A stretch of DNA of 64,000 nt from Deefgea rivuli DSM 18356. GTDB lineage: Bacteria > Pseudomonadota > Gammaproteobacteria > Burkholderiales > Chitinibacteraceae. Below the pieces are notes generated by a model that did no database searches, was not told where the DNA came from, and worked only from the letters and a program-made list of their open reading frames with translations. This document shows positions 1-8,814 of this stretch, one piece after another. The stretch's first letter is position 1; each line of letters opens with the position of its first letter. The DNA lies in the NCBI RefSeq assembly GCF_000620145.1, contig NZ_JHVM01000008.1:1-64000 (forward strand). The letters run 5' to 3'. The position numbers were made by a program, and so were the translations under genes.

Positions 1-39
1 CGGAAGCAGAAGCAAACTATTACCGTAATCAAAGCGAGC

Positions 40-95
40 AGGCTATGTTGGTCTGACTCAAACCAAATAGCCTCCGCGAAACCCGGTGCGATTCA
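40..95. repeat. 56-bp direct repeat, copy 1
   Basis: This segment is matched by positions 467-522 with the same length and about 86 % identity (8 mismatches by eye). The shared core includes GGTCTGACTCAAAC and GCCTCCGCGAAAC. The right edge falls exactly where the recognisable ABC-transporter reading frame begins, so the repeat probably marks a recombination or insertion junction. Confidence 0.75.
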
Positions 96-326
96 GCAAC
101 TAGCGCGCTGGATTATGAGTCGGAACGCATTATTCAAAACAATATGAAAGCTATCTGCCAGGGACGCACAGTGTTGATTATTGCGCACCGTCTTTCTGCA
201 GTACGCGATGCTCATCGAATTGTCGCAATGGAGCGAGGGCAGATTGTGGAAGAAGGCCATCACAGTGAATTAGTTCATCGACCAGATGGTTATTATGCGC
301 GGCTGCATGCGATGCAAGCGGAGTAG
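96..326 (+). pseudogene. 3' fragment of a type I secretion (HlyB-like) ABC exporter ATPase
   Basis: From position 96 the frame reads ATSALDYES, the end of the Walker B/D-loop region, and continues through the H-loop motif IIAHRLS to a normal C-terminus and stop. This matches the last ~76 residues of toxin/RTX-type exporters that carry transmembrane and nucleotide-binding domains in one chain. The membrane domain, Walker A and signature motif are missing, and the frame joins directly to a repeat at position 95. An ATG at 144 could start a 60-residue peptide, but a nucleotide-binding domain of that size cannot work. It is read as a gene remnant left by rearrangement. Confidence 0.75.
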
Positions 327-387
327 CCCACCCCGAATTAAAGTGGAAGTTTTGCCTTGCTTGAAATTAGTAATCAGCATAGACACT

Positions 388-453
388 AGTGGCGGTTTTG
401 CTATCGGAATCAGTGGTGGGTTTGTGATCGTTTTGAGTGGTAGGTTTGGAGTG
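388..453. repeat. Three degenerate 24-bp tandem repeats, IS-end-like
   Basis: Units beginning AGTGGCGGTTTT (388), AGTGGTGGGTTT (412) and AGTGGTAGGTTT (436) follow each other at exactly 24 bp. Multiple short repeats of this sort are typical of the ends of IS21-family elements, but no transposase gene is present, so this assignment is inference. Confidence 0.5.
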
Positions 454-466
454 TAATATGCAGCTC

Positions 467-522
467 AGGCCATTTTGGTCTGACTCAAACAACACAGCCT
501 CCGCGAAACTCGATGAGATTCA
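467..522. repeat. 56-bp direct repeat, copy 2
   Basis: Second copy of the repeat at 40-95, same orientation and length. The two copies bracket the exporter fragment and the 24-bp repeat units. Confidence 0.75.
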
Positions 523-640
523 TCCAAAGCCGACCTTGGGTGTAGCACTCGTCTGTTTTTAGCTGCAAACACAGGTCCTAGAACAACTTCAAAACTATGT
601 CGGGGCATTTGTCGGGGCATTAAGCATATTTTCGGAAGAA

Positions 641-678
641 ATAAAAAATGGGTTACAACCGTGAAGTTGTAACCCATT
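641..678 (-). terminator. Terminator downstream of tRNA-Pro
   Basis: A perfect 13-bp stem (647-659 with 666-678) with a 6-nt loop is followed on the minus strand by a T-rich run (about 641-646). It lies just beyond the 3' end of tRNA-Pro. Confidence 0.8.
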
Positions 679-686
679 GATTTTAT

Positions 687-763
687 TGGTCGGAATAGTG
701 GGATTCGAACTCACGACCCCTTGGACCCCATCCAAGTGCGCTACCAGGCTGCGCTATATTCCG
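687..763 (-). tRNA. tRNA-Pro (anticodon GGG)
   Basis: The minus strand folds as a 77-nt cloverleaf starting CGGAATA and ending in an encoded CCA (687-689). The anticodon stem CTTGG/CCAAG encloses the loop ATGGGGT, giving anticodon GGG; the T loop is TTCGAAT. A C at position 1 is characteristic of bacterial tRNA-Pro. It reads proline codon CCC/CCU. Its 3' end faces the mobile-element debris at 1-640, so this tRNA may have served as an integration target; that is inference. Confidence 0.95.
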
Positions 764-790
764 AGAAAACGCATTTTAGCTGAAACAAAC

Positions 791-1159
791 TTACTGTTCA
801 AGCCAAACAAGTAAGTCTTCTAACTCATGGCGCAATTCAGTGAAGCTCACTTCATCGGACGCATGATCGCCCATTGTCGCCATCGATGCACCTAATTGAT
901 TTCGAGCCCCACTAATCGTAAAGCCTTGCTCATACAGCAAACCACGAATACGGCGCACCAACAGCACTTCATGATGTTGATAGTAGCGCCGATTACCGCG
1001 CCGTTTTACCGGCTTGAGCTGCGTGAACTCTTGTTCCCAGTAGCGCAAGACATGCGGTTTAACACCGCACAGCTCGCTGACTTCACCAATGGTGAAGTAA
1101 CGCTTCGCTGGGATTGAAGGCAGATCACTGGTTGGAATAACGCTGCTGGAGTTTTGCAT
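791..1159 (-). CDS. MerR-family transcriptional regulator
   Basis: A 122-residue protein with an N-terminal MerR winged helix-turn-helix ([14 protein letters not shown], then [10 protein letters not shown] and GNRRYYQ, roughly residues 20-85), followed by a short helical tail. There is no long effector-binding domain and no metal-binding cysteine cluster, so it is of the short MerR type that commonly follows ihfA in betaproteobacteria. The start is ATG at 1159, inside the end of ihfA; TTG at 1171 is an alternative with a slightly better upstream purine run. The 30-50 bp overlap implies translational coupling to ihfA. Its target is not known from sequence. Confidence 0.85.
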   Translation of the reverse strand: MQNSSSVIPTSDLPSIPAKRYFTIGEVSELCGVKPHVLRYWEQEFTQLKPVKRRGNRRYYQHHEVLLVRRIRGLLYEQGFTISGARNQLGASMATMGDHASDEVSFTELRHELEDLLVWLEQ

Positions 1160-1463
1160 AGTGAATTTCAACCATTCCCTTCAGCTTTTGACTTGCGTGA
1201 AATGTAACCACACGGCGTGCAGAAATTGGAATTTCCTCGCCAGTTTTTGGGTTACGACCTGGGCGTTGCGGCTTATCGCGCAATTGGAAATTACCAAAAC
1301 CCGATAGTTTAACGGTGTCGCCTTCTGCCAATGAAATACGAACTTCATCAAAAAAAGACTCAACCATATCCTTGGCTTCGCGCTTATTTAGACCAACTTT
1401 GTCGAATAACATATCGGCAAGATCAGCTTTTGTTAGTGTTAATGTGCTTGTTTCGTACTGCAT
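1125..1463 (-). CDS. ihfA: Integration host factor subunit alpha
   Basis: The 112-residue product is an HU/IHF-family DNA-bending protein: [17 protein letters not shown] at the N-terminus, the [10 protein letters not shown] strand and the DNA-inserting arm [12 protein letters not shown] with the conserved proline. IHF alpha pairs with IHF beta to bend DNA in transcription, replication and recombination. The ATG at 1463 overlaps the pheT stop codon (TAATG), so it is coupled to pheT, and it gives the usual length for the family; an upstream start at 1487 would add residues not found in relatives. The pheST-ihfA order is widely conserved in proteobacteria. Confidence 0.95.
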   Translation of the reverse strand: MQYETSTLTLTKADLADMLFDKVGLNKREAKDMVESFFDEVRISLAEGDTVKLSGFGNFQLRDKPQRPGRNPKTGEEIPISARRVVTFHASQKLKGMVEIHYAKLQQRYSNQ

Positions 1464-3817
1464 TATGCTCTCAAGATCGCGCCGCATTCCTCTGCCTTCT
1501 GGAGTAATTTTTCTACTGCTTCATCGACTTCTACGTCAGTCAAAGTTTTGAGAGTATCTTGCATTAAGACTTTGAATGCAAGGCTCTTTTTGCCTTCTGG
1601 CAAACCTTTCCCGCGGTAAACGTCAAAAACTTCGATGCTAGCAACAATAGGCAAATTTGCACTTGCAAAAGCCGTTTGTAACGTGCTAACAGCGAGTGAT
1701 TCATCCATCAACAAGGCCAAATCACGACGCACTTGCTGAAATTTTGACACCGGCGTTGCTTGCAATTTGTCGAGTTGAGTGAGGATCAATACATCCAATT
1801 CAAACACCACAGGCGCGCTCGTTAAGCCATAGCTTTGCACCCACTGTGGGTGCAACTCACCAACGACACCAATCACTTTTCCATCTAGCACAACTTCAGC
1901 CGAGCGGCCAGGATGCAATGCTGGATGCACGCTACGGCGGTACTCTGCAACACGTGGCGCAAGCAAAGCTTCAACATCGGCTTTCACATCAAAGAAATCA
2001 ACACGCTCTTTACCTGTACCCCACTGCTCGGCAAAACGGCCACCCCATGCTAAAGCAGCAATACGCTCTGGCTGTTGATCTGCAGCAACACCTTGAAATA
2101 CGCGTGCGACTTCAAAAAGGCGAACTCGGTCTTGCTTGCGGTTTAAATTATGTTGCAAGCCAGCGACCAAACCGCCCAGCAAAGTCGAGCGCATCACGCT
2201 CATTTGGCTGGCAATCGGGTTCATCAGGCGAATCGGCGTGGTATTCGCTGCAAAATCAGCTTCCCATTTTTCTTCGACAAAGGCGTAAGAAATGGTTTCT
2301 TGGAAATTCCTTGAAGCCAAAATCGATTTCAGTGCATTCTTGCTGCGGCGATTACCGGCTTGCGGCAATATACTCATCCGCGCCAATGAAGGGCTGACTG
2401 GAATATTGTCGTAACCAAACACGCGCGCCACTTCTTCGATTAAATCTTCTTCGATTTCAATATCAAAGCGGTACGATGGCGGGGTTACGGTAATCACATC
2501 GCTGGCTAACTCACACGCCAAACCCAAGCCTTGCAGCATCGCCATAATTTCAGCGGCTGGCAAAGTAATACCCAACACTTTAGCCACGCGGCTCACGCGC
2601 AATACCACGGGTGGGCGAGCTGGCAATGTCGTTAATTGCTCAGTGATTGCACCGACTTGACCACCACAAATCTCGACGACGAGTTGCGTCGCGCGTTCCA
2701 GCGCTTCGCGCACATTGCCAAAATCAATCCCGCGCTCAAAGCGATGGCTTGAATCTGAAGAAAAACCAAAACGGCGTGCTTTGCCCGCAATGATTTCAGG
2801 CGCAAAGAACGCTGATTCAAGGAAAATGTCTTGCGTAGCGACAGTCACACTTGATGCCAAGCCGCCCATAATGCCAGCCAGCGCAAGCACTTCACGCTCA
2901 TCAGCAATCACCAGCAAATCATCAGTCAGCGTTAGCGCTTTTTCATTGAGCAAAGTAATTGTTTCGCCTGCTTTGGCAAAACGCACGTTAACGCCACCCG
3001 ACAATTTCGCCGCGTCAAACGCGTGCATCGGTTGGCCGAGTTCAAGCAATACATAATTCGTAATATCAACAATCGCCGAAATCGAACGAATGCCCGAGCG
3101 CTCAAGGCGTTGCTTCAGCCAATCTGGCGTTGCAGCGGCTTGATTGATGCCTTTGATGACACGGCCTGCGTAACGTGGGCAAGCAGCACCCGCATTGAGC
3201 CCGACAGGGATTGCCGCATCGGAAGCGATTGCTGCAGCTTCAATCGCAATCGGATTCAAATCAGATTTTGTTAATGCAGCTACTTCACGGGCGATACCAC
3301 GAATCGACAAGCAATCGGTGCGGTTCGGGGTGAGCTTCAAGGTCAGCAAACGATCATCGAGTGCCAAATACTCACGAATCGGCATACCCACTGGGGCATT
3401 GCTCGGTAGCACGTATAAACCATCGATGTCCGAGGCTATACCCATCTCATCGCCCGAGCACAACATGCCCGATGATTCGATACCACGAACTTTAGCTTTC
3501 TTGATTTTAAAATCGCCGGGCAATACCGCGCCAATTCGCGCGCAGGGCACTTTCAAACCGGCGGCCACATTTGGTGCGCCGCAAACGATTTGCAGTGGTT
3601 CAGCTTCGCCGACGTTCACGCTGCATACATTCAAGCGATCCGCATCGGGATGCTTGGCGACGCTTAATACTTCAGCGACAAAAATATCGGTAAATGCGGG
3701 CGCTGCCGCTTCATTTTCTTCGACTTCCAAACCCGCCATCGTCAATAAATGCGCGAGTTCGTCGGAATTGAGTGCTGGATTAACCCAGCTACGCAGCCAT
3801 TGTTCTGAAAATTGCAT
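1463..3817 (-). CDS. pheT: Phenylalanyl-tRNA synthetase beta subunit
   Basis: A 784-residue beta subunit of the alpha2-beta2 enzyme that charges tRNA-Phe. Visible in order: an EMAP-like tRNA-binding OB fold (about 40-150, [13 protein letters not shown]), the B3/B4 editing domain (about 210-380), the B5 domain (about 400-475), a catalytic-like core and the C-terminal anticodon-binding FDX-ACB domain ([16 protein letters not shown], about 690-784). Full length for the family. It lies 34 bp downstream of pheS and its stop overlaps the ihfA start. Confidence 0.97.
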   Translation of the reverse strand: MQFSEQWLRSWVNPALNSDELAHLLTMAGLEVEENEAAAPAFTDIFVAEVLSVAKHPDADRLNVCSVNVGEAEPLQIVCGAPNVAAGLKVPCARIGAVLPGDFKIKKAKVRGIESSGMLCSGDEMGIASDIDGLYVLPSNAPVGMPIREYLALDDRLLTLKLTPNRTDCLSIRGIAREVAALTKSDLNPIAIEAAAIASDAAIPVGLNAGAACPRYAGRVIKGINQAAATPDWLKQRLERSGIRSISAIVDITNYVLLELGQPMHAFDAAKLSGGVNVRFAKAGETITLLNEKALTLTDDLLVIADEREVLALAGIMGGLASSVTVATQDIFLESAFFAPEIIAGKARRFGFSSDSSHRFERGIDFGNVREALERATQLVVEICGGQVGAITEQLTTLPARPPVVLRVSRVAKVLGITLPAAEIMAMLQGLGLACELASDVITVTPPSYRFDIEIEEDLIEEVARVFGYDNIPVSPSLARMSILPQAGNRRSKNALKSILASRNFQETISYAFVEEKWEADFAANTTPIRLMNPIASQMSVMRSTLLGGLVAGLQHNLNRKQDRVRLFEVARVFQGVAADQQPERIAALAWGGRFAEQWGTGKERVDFFDVKADVEALLAPRVAEYRRSVHPALHPGRSAEVVLDGKVIGVVGELHPQWVQSYGLTSAPVVFELDVLILTQLDKLQATPVSKFQQVRRDLALLMDESLAVSTLQTAFASANLPIVASIEVFDVYRGKGLPEGKKSLAFKVLMQDTLKTLTDVEVDEAVEKLLQKAEECGAILRA

Positions 3818-3851
3818 GATTGATGCTCCGTTTATTTGAATTGTGACAAGG

Positions 3852-4850
<999 letters not shown>

Positions 4851-4956
4851 TTAGGCCCGATAAGGTGAGAGATAGATTGAAAAGTAAATAGAAAAAGCAA
4901 AACAAAGCACACACGCAATGCGCTGCTTGGTTTGGATTTCTCAAAACAAATTTAGA

Positions 4957-4985
4957 ATAAAAAAGGGAGGCTGAAAGCCTCCCTT
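4957..4985 (-). terminator. Terminator or attenuator between rplT and pheS
   Basis: On the minus strand a 10-bp stem AAGGGAGGCT/AGCCTCCCTT with a 3-nt loop is followed by six Ts. It begins 17 bp after the rplT stop codon and would end or reduce transcription from the infC-rpmI-rplT genes. No Phe-rich leader peptide precedes it, unlike the E. coli pheS attenuator. Confidence 0.85.
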
Positions 4986-5002
4986 ATCACCGGCAGAACC
5001 GA

Positions 5003-5362
5003 TTAAGCAGTCAGCTGAGCTTTAGCTTTTTCAACAAACGCAGCAAAAGCTGGTTTATCAAAGATAGCCATATCAGCCAATACTTTACGGTCAACTTCAA
5101 TACCAGCTTTTTTCAAGCCATTCATGAAGCGGCTGTAAGCCAGACCGCACTCACGGGAAGCAGCGTTGATACGCGCGATCCAGAGTTGACGGAATTGACG
5201 TTTTTTCTGACGACGGTCACGGTATGCGTATTGACCTGCCTTCATTACCGCTTGTTTAGCGATACGATAGACATTTTTACGACGACCACGATAGCCTTTA
5301 GCCAGGGCTAAGACTTTCTTATGACGAGCGCGAGCTGTGACACCACGTTTAACGCGAGGCAT
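5003..5362 (-). CDS. rplT: 50S ribosomal protein L20
   Basis: A 119-residue, strongly basic protein starting [18 protein letters not shown], the canonical L20 N-terminus that threads into 23S rRNA; the globular C-terminal part follows. L20 is essential for early 50S assembly and in many bacteria represses its own operon by binding the rpmI leader mRNA. It lies 15 bp after rpmI with a clear AGGAG ribosome-binding site. Confidence 0.98.
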   Translation of the reverse strand: MPRVKRGVTARARHKKVLALAKGYRGRRKNVYRIAKQAVMKAGQYAYRDRRQKKRQFRQLWIARINAASRECGLAYSRFMNGLKKAGIEVDRKVLADMAIFDKPAFAAFVEKAKAQLTA

Positions 5363-5377
5363 ATTTTATCTCCTAGG

Positions 5378-5575
5378 TTAAGCGTAAGGCATCATTGCAC
5401 GTACAGACTTCATATTGGTTGAATCAACCATTGAAGTACCGCGCAATTGACGTTTAGTTTTAGTCGTTTTCTTGGTCAAGATGTGACGTTTGAAAGCGTG
5501 ACTACGCTTAACACCACCACCGCCAAGCACAATGAAGCGCTTTTTGGCGCTACTCTTGGTTTTCATTTTAGGCAT
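5378..5575 (-). CDS. rpmI: 50S ribosomal protein L35
   Basis: A 65-residue basic protein starting [14 protein letters not shown] and containing the [11 protein letters not shown] segment typical of L35. Full length for the family. It sits between infC and rplT, the standard order, with a 149-bp leader that can form a long hairpin (see 5672-5717). Confidence 0.98.
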   Translation of the reverse strand: MPKMKTKSSAKKRFIVLGGGGVKRSHAFKRHILTKKTTKTKRQLRGTSMVDSTNMKSVRAMMPYA

Positions 5576-5671
5576 TACTTACTCCAGCTAGCCTCGGCTC
5601 AAAAGAACCTATTAGTTTAGGCAAAAGGGCGTCTGATGTTGCCATCTGAACTTAATACCCTTCACCCCACC

Positions 5672-5717
5672 GCGACTACTGACCAATTACTGCTTTGGTC
5701 TTAACAGATGTAGTCGC
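5672..5717 (-). promoter_or_regulatory. Hairpin in the rpmI leader, possible L20 operator
   Basis: In the infC-rpmI gap the RNA can fold as GCGACTAC ... GTAGTCGC (8 bp, 5710-5717 with 5672-5679) enclosing a second stem GACCAA/TTGGTC (5695-5700 with 5681-5686). There is no T run, so it is not a terminator. In E. coli, L20 represses rpmI-rplT by binding a structured leader at this place; assignment to L20 here is inference. Confidence 0.5.
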
Positions 5718-5724
5718 CAACCCG

Positions 5725-6249
5725 TTATACTTTTTTCTTCGGCCCTAACATCATCACCATTTGGCGACCTTCTAGCTTCGGATATTGCTCTACCACTGCT
5801 AGCTCGGCCAAATCAGCTTCAACGCGTTTGAGCTGTGCCATACCAATTTCTTGGTGGGCCATTTCACGACCACGGAATCGCAAAGTGAATTTGCACTTGT
5901 CGCCTTCGTTCAAGAAACGGATCGCACCACGCAATTTAACTTGGTAGTCGTTCTCGTCTGTGCTTGGGCGCAGCTTAATTTCTTTAACCTGTACCTGCTT
6001 TTGCTTGAGCTTGGCAGCGTGCTTTTTCTTGGCCTCTTCGTACCGGAATTTGCCGTAATCCATCAAACGACAAACAGGCGGCTGAGCGTTTGGCGCGATC
6101 TCTACCAGATCTACCTCAGCATCTTCAGCTAATTGGAGGGCCTGATTGAGGGAGACGATACCTAGTTGTTCGCCTTCCACACCTTGCAAACGAATTTCTC
6201 GCGCGGTGATTTCACCGTTAATACGCGGGCCTTTATCTTGAGCAGCTAT
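5725..6249 (-). CDS. infC: Translation initiation factor IF-3, ATA start codon
   Basis: The 174-residue product binds the 30S subunit and checks start-codon pairing. The N-terminal domain begins [19 protein letters not shown] and the C-terminal domain carries [15 protein letters not shown] and [10 protein letters not shown]. No ATG, GTG or TTG gives a full N-terminus; the first TTG in frame (6189) would lose 20 conserved residues. An ATA at 6247-6249, eight bases after a GGAG, gives exact family length. A rare start codon that IF-3 itself discriminates against is the known basis of infC autoregulation (ATT in E. coli). It lies 48 bp downstream of thrS. Confidence 0.93.
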   Translation of the reverse strand: MAAQDKGPRINGEITAREIRLQGVEGEQLGIVSLNQALQLAEDAEVDLVEIAPNAQPPVCRLMDYGKFRYEEAKKKHAAKLKQKQVQVKEIKLRPSTDENDYQVKLRGAIRFLNEGDKCKFTLRFRGREMAHQEIGMAQLKRVEADLAELAVVEQYPKLEGRQMVMMLGPKKKV

Positions 6250-6297
6250 TGTTATTACTCCAAGTCATTCAAAAACAAAACCGTGCACCTGCAAGCG

Positions 6298-8202
6298 TTA
6301 AACTTTAGGCAAATCAGCTTTAACCAGCGCAATCAGCGCTTCCACTGTCATTTGCCCTAAGTCTTCACCACTGCGGTTACGCACGGCCACCAAACCAGCA
6401 TCACGTTCTTTATCACCGACAATCAGTTGATAAGGAAGGCGTTGCAAGCTATGTTCGCGGATTTTATAGGTAATCTTCTCATTTCTCAAGTCCGTTGATG
6501 CACGAAGACCACTTTGATTCAATAAATCAGCCGTTTTTTGTGCATATTCACGCTGTGACTCGGAAATATTCATCACCACCAGCTGCACCGGCGCTAACCA
6601 AGCCGGAAATGCGCCAGCGTGATTTTCGATCAAGATGCCAATAAAGCGCTCCAGCGAGCCCAAAACTGCACGGTGCAGCATAATTGGGCGATGTTTTGCA
6701 TTGTCTTCGCCGACGTATTCAGCACCAAGGCGTTCTGGCAAATTCGGATCAATTTGCAGAGTCCCGCACTGCCACAAGCGACCCAAACAATCTTTCAGCG
6801 TAAATTCAATTTTCGGACCATAAAATGCGCCTTCGCCCGGCAAATACTCAAACTCTAAGCCTTTGGAATTGAGCGCTGCAGCCAAAGCAGCTTCTGCCCT
6901 ATCCCATGCTTCTTCAGTGCCAATGCGTTTTTCTGGGCGAGTCGACAACTTAACGAGAATTTCTTCAAAACCGAAATCGGTATAAACCTCTTTCAGCAAA
7001 TCAATGAATGCAGCCGCTTCTTGCTGAACTTGATCTTCCGTACAGAAGATATGCGCATCGTCTTGCACAAAACCACGCACGCGCATAATGCCGTGTAATG
7101 AGCCTGATGGTTCATTACGGTGACAAGAACCGAACTCAGCGTAACGTAGCGGCAAATCACGGTATGAACGCAAGCCCTGGTTAAACACCTGAATATGGCC
7201 CGGGCAATTCATCGGCTTAACAGCGTAATCACGTTTTTCCGATTCGGTCGTAAACATACCTTCGTGGTAGTTTTCCCAGTGACCTGATTTTTCCCACAAA
7301 CTGCGATCCATCACCATCGGCGTACGAATTTCTTGGTAGCCATGGCGATTCAATTTAGCACGCATGTACTGCTCAATCGTTTGCCATAGCGTCCAGCCTT
7401 TCGGATGCCAAAACACCATACCTGGCGCTTCTTCTTGCATATGAAACAAATCAAGCAACTTACCCAGTTTACGATGATCGCGCTTTTCTGCCTCTTCGAG
7501 CATATGGAGGTATTGGGCTAGATCCTCCTTCTTAGCAAAGGCTGTGCCATATACCCTAGTTAACATTTCATTCTTGCTATCGCCACGCCAATACGCGCCA
7601 GCGACTTTCATCAATTTAAATACTTTTAATTTACCAGTTGAAGGCACATGTGGGCCACGGCACAAATCAGTGAAATCACCTTCACGGTACAAACTCAAAA
7701 TTTGATCCGCAGGAATCGATTCAATAATTTCAGCTTTGTAGTTTTCACCAATGCCTTTGAAATAAGCAATCGCATCATCACGGCTCAACTCATAACGTTC
7801 AAGCGGAATATCTTTCTTGGCCAACTCAGTCATTTTCTTTTCAATGGCGGCCAAGTCATCCAATGTAAATGGACGCTCATAAGCGAAATCATAGTAAAAG
7901 CCATTTTCAATCACTGGGCCAATCGTTACTTGAGCTGTTGGATAAAGCTGCTTCACGGCATAGGCCAACAAATGCGCGGTCGAGTGACGAATCACTTCAA
8001 GACCTTCAACATCTTTATCCGTAATGATATTCAGCGATACATCGCTCTCCATCACATAGCGCGTATCAACCAGCTGACCATCAACCTTGCCAGCTAACGC
8101 GGCACGAGCTAAGCCCGGTGAGATGCTATGCGCAACATCGTATACAGAGACTGCGGCATCATATTGACGTACTGAACCATCGGGGAGCGTAATCGCTGGC
8201 AT
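6298..8202 (-). CDS. thrS: Threonyl-tRNA synthetase
   Basis: A 634-residue class II synthetase that charges tRNA-Thr and edits Ser-tRNA-Thr. Order: TGS domain (1-62), editing domain with the HxxxH metal-like motif ([11 protein letters not shown], about 70-225), catalytic core with motif 2 [10 protein letters not shown], the zinc-binding cysteine in MNCPGH, and the C-terminal anticodon-binding domain from about residue 535. ATG at 8202 is preferred over ATG at 8208 because the AGG ribosome-binding site is better spaced. Its leader holds a Thr-rich peptide and a terminator (8257-8350), suggesting attenuation by charged tRNA-Thr. Confidence 0.97.
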   Translation of the reverse strand: MPAITLPDGSVRQYDAAVSVYDVAHSISPGLARAALAGKVDGQLVDTRYVMESDVSLNIITDKDVEGLEVIRHSTAHLLAYAVKQLYPTAQVTIGPVIENGFYYDFAYERPFTLDDLAAIEKKMTELAKKDIPLERYELSRDDAIAYFKGIGENYKAEIIESIPADQILSLYREGDFTDLCRGPHVPSTGKLKVFKLMKVAGAYWRGDSKNEMLTRVYGTAFAKKEDLAQYLHMLEEAEKRDHRKLGKLLDLFHMQEEAPGMVFWHPKGWTLWQTIEQYMRAKLNRHGYQEIRTPMVMDRSLWEKSGHWENYHEGMFTTESEKRDYAVKPMNCPGHIQVFNQGLRSYRDLPLRYAEFGSCHRNEPSGSLHGIMRVRGFVQDDAHIFCTEDQVQQEAAAFIDLLKEVYTDFGFEEILVKLSTRPEKRIGTEEAWDRAEAALAAALNSKGLEFEYLPGEGAFYGPKIEFTLKDCLGRLWQCGTLQIDPNLPERLGAEYVGEDNAKHRPIMLHRAVLGSLERFIGILIENHAGAFPAWLAPVQLVVMNISESQREYAQKTADLLNQSGLRASTDLRNEKITYKIREHSLQRLPYQLIVGDKERDAGLVAVRNRSGEDLGQMTVEALIALVKADLPKV

Positions 8203-8256
8203 AATCATCGCCTAAATCAGTTACTCGGCAAACCGAGACAAATATCATTTTAAAAA

Positions 8257-8289
8257 AACAAAAAAAAAGTGCGGCCTAGCCGCACTTTT
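8257..8289 (-). terminator. Terminator in the thrS leader (attenuator)
   Basis: A 9-bp stem AAGTGCGGC/GCCGCACTT (8279-8287 with 8267-8275) with a 3-nt loop is followed on the minus strand by a run of Ts. It stands between the leader peptide (8309-8350) and thrS, 55 bp before the thrS start, which is the layout of a transcription attenuator. Read alone, it could also be the terminator of the tRNA-Val transcript. Confidence 0.85.
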
Positions 8290-8308
8290 CTGTCAAACCC
8301 GCGTACGA

Positions 8309-8350
8309 CTAGCCTGAAATCACTGAGGTGGTCGTATCGGTCAATAGCAT
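8309..8350 (-). CDS. Putative threonine-rich leader peptide of thrS
   Basis: A 13-codon frame encodes MLLTDTTTSVISG and a TAG stop. Four of its 13 codons are threonine (ACC, ACG, ACC, ACC), clustered within five codons. AGGA lies about 10 bases before the ATG. The frame is followed 20 bp later by an intrinsic terminator and then thrS. Its own RNA can pair with itself: TCAAACCC just before the ATG with GGGTTTGA at 8294-8301 (plus-strand positions 8351-8358), and TACGAC of the Thr codons with GTCGTA after the stop. This is the classical 1:2 hairpin arrangement of amino-acid attenuators. Function is inferred from layout only. Confidence 0.6.
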   Translation of the reverse strand: MLLTDTTTSVISG

Positions 8351-8369
8351 GGGTTTGATTCCTAAATTT

Positions 8370-8446
8370 TGGTAGGCACGATTGGATTCGAACCAACTAC
8401 CTCTTCCATGTCAAGGAAGCGCTCTAACCAGATGAGCTACGCGCCT
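8370..8446 (-). tRNA. tRNA-Val (anticodon GAC)
   Basis: A 77-nt cloverleaf on the minus strand: acceptor AGGCGCG/CGTGCCT, D arm GCTC...GAGC, anticodon stem CTTCC/GGAAG around the loop TTGACAT (anticodon GAC), T loop TTCGAAT and an encoded CCA at 8370-8372. It ends only 20 bp before the thrS leader peptide, so tRNA-Val and the thrS leader are probably on one transcript. Confidence 0.95.
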
Positions 8447-8510
8447 AAAGAAGCAACATAATAAATACCAAAGCACACTTTGGCAAGTAAAGATCGCAAC
8501 TTCTTACAAC

Positions 8511-8810
8511 TTATATACCCGGCTTGCGCCAAAAATAGCGCCAAACAAAACCTGGCCAAGCAAAAACAATAAATAATGCCAAAGTGCTCGCATAAAACGG
8601 CCAGTTTTGTTGATGAACAGGGCTTAATCGGCTCTCAAGCCAATAAGCAAAGACACCAACAAAAACATACAGCAATAGCAATTCACAAAGCCGAAAAATA
8701 AAAGCTTTCTTACCGCTTTTAGGCATTACAAAGAAAAAAACCTTCTCAGAGAGAAAAGGCAGGTTAGCTGCAATCACAGCTAACCCGACAATAAACAAAA
8801 AATTCTGCAT
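8511..8810 (-). CDS. DUF2818 family membrane protein, end of the nuo operon
   Basis: A 99-residue protein with three or four predicted membrane segments (about 3-20, 39-59 and 70-90) and a basic C-terminus. It matches the DUF2818 family, which in betaproteobacteria regularly follows nuoN. It begins 4 bp before the nuoN stop region and is clearly co-transcribed. A role in complex I assembly or stability is suggested by this constant position but has not been shown. Confidence 0.85.
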   Translation of the reverse strand: MQNFLFIVGLAVIAANLPFLSEKVFFFVMPKSGKKAFIFRLCELLLLYVFVGVFAYWLESRLSPVHQQNWPFYASTLALFIVFAWPGFVWRYFWRKPGI

Positions 8811-8814
8811 TGAA

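Larger units (their letters stand above)
327..640. other. Non-coding mobile-element debris
   Basis: No credible gene is seen between the exporter fragment and the tRNA-Pro terminator. The stretch holds a three-unit 24-bp repeat (388-453), the second 56-bp direct repeat (467-522), and a 12-bp tandem duplication (TGTCGGGGCATT twice, about 599-622). A minus-strand frame at 465-677 spans the repeat and the terminator and is judged spurious. Confidence 0.6.

Noticed and set aside
465-677. A 70-codon minus-strand frame as a small gene.
   Set aside because: It runs through the tRNA-Pro terminator stem and the 56-bp repeat and has no family features.
1846-2397. Long open frames antisense to housekeeping genes, such as this one opposite pheT and others opposite carB (36829-37302), carA (38846-39472), the chemoreceptor (49739-50389) and glxA (59254-59664).
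   Set aside because: All lie opposite strongly conserved proteins, have no ribosome-binding sites or recognisable domains, and follow from codon bias of the real gene.
4854-4915. A short frame just before pheS with several Phe and Tyr codons, ending in TAA 3 bp before the pheS start, as a possible Phe leader peptide.
   Set aside because: It needs a GTG start without a ribosome-binding site, and the terminator lies upstream of it, not between it and pheS, so attenuation could not work that way.
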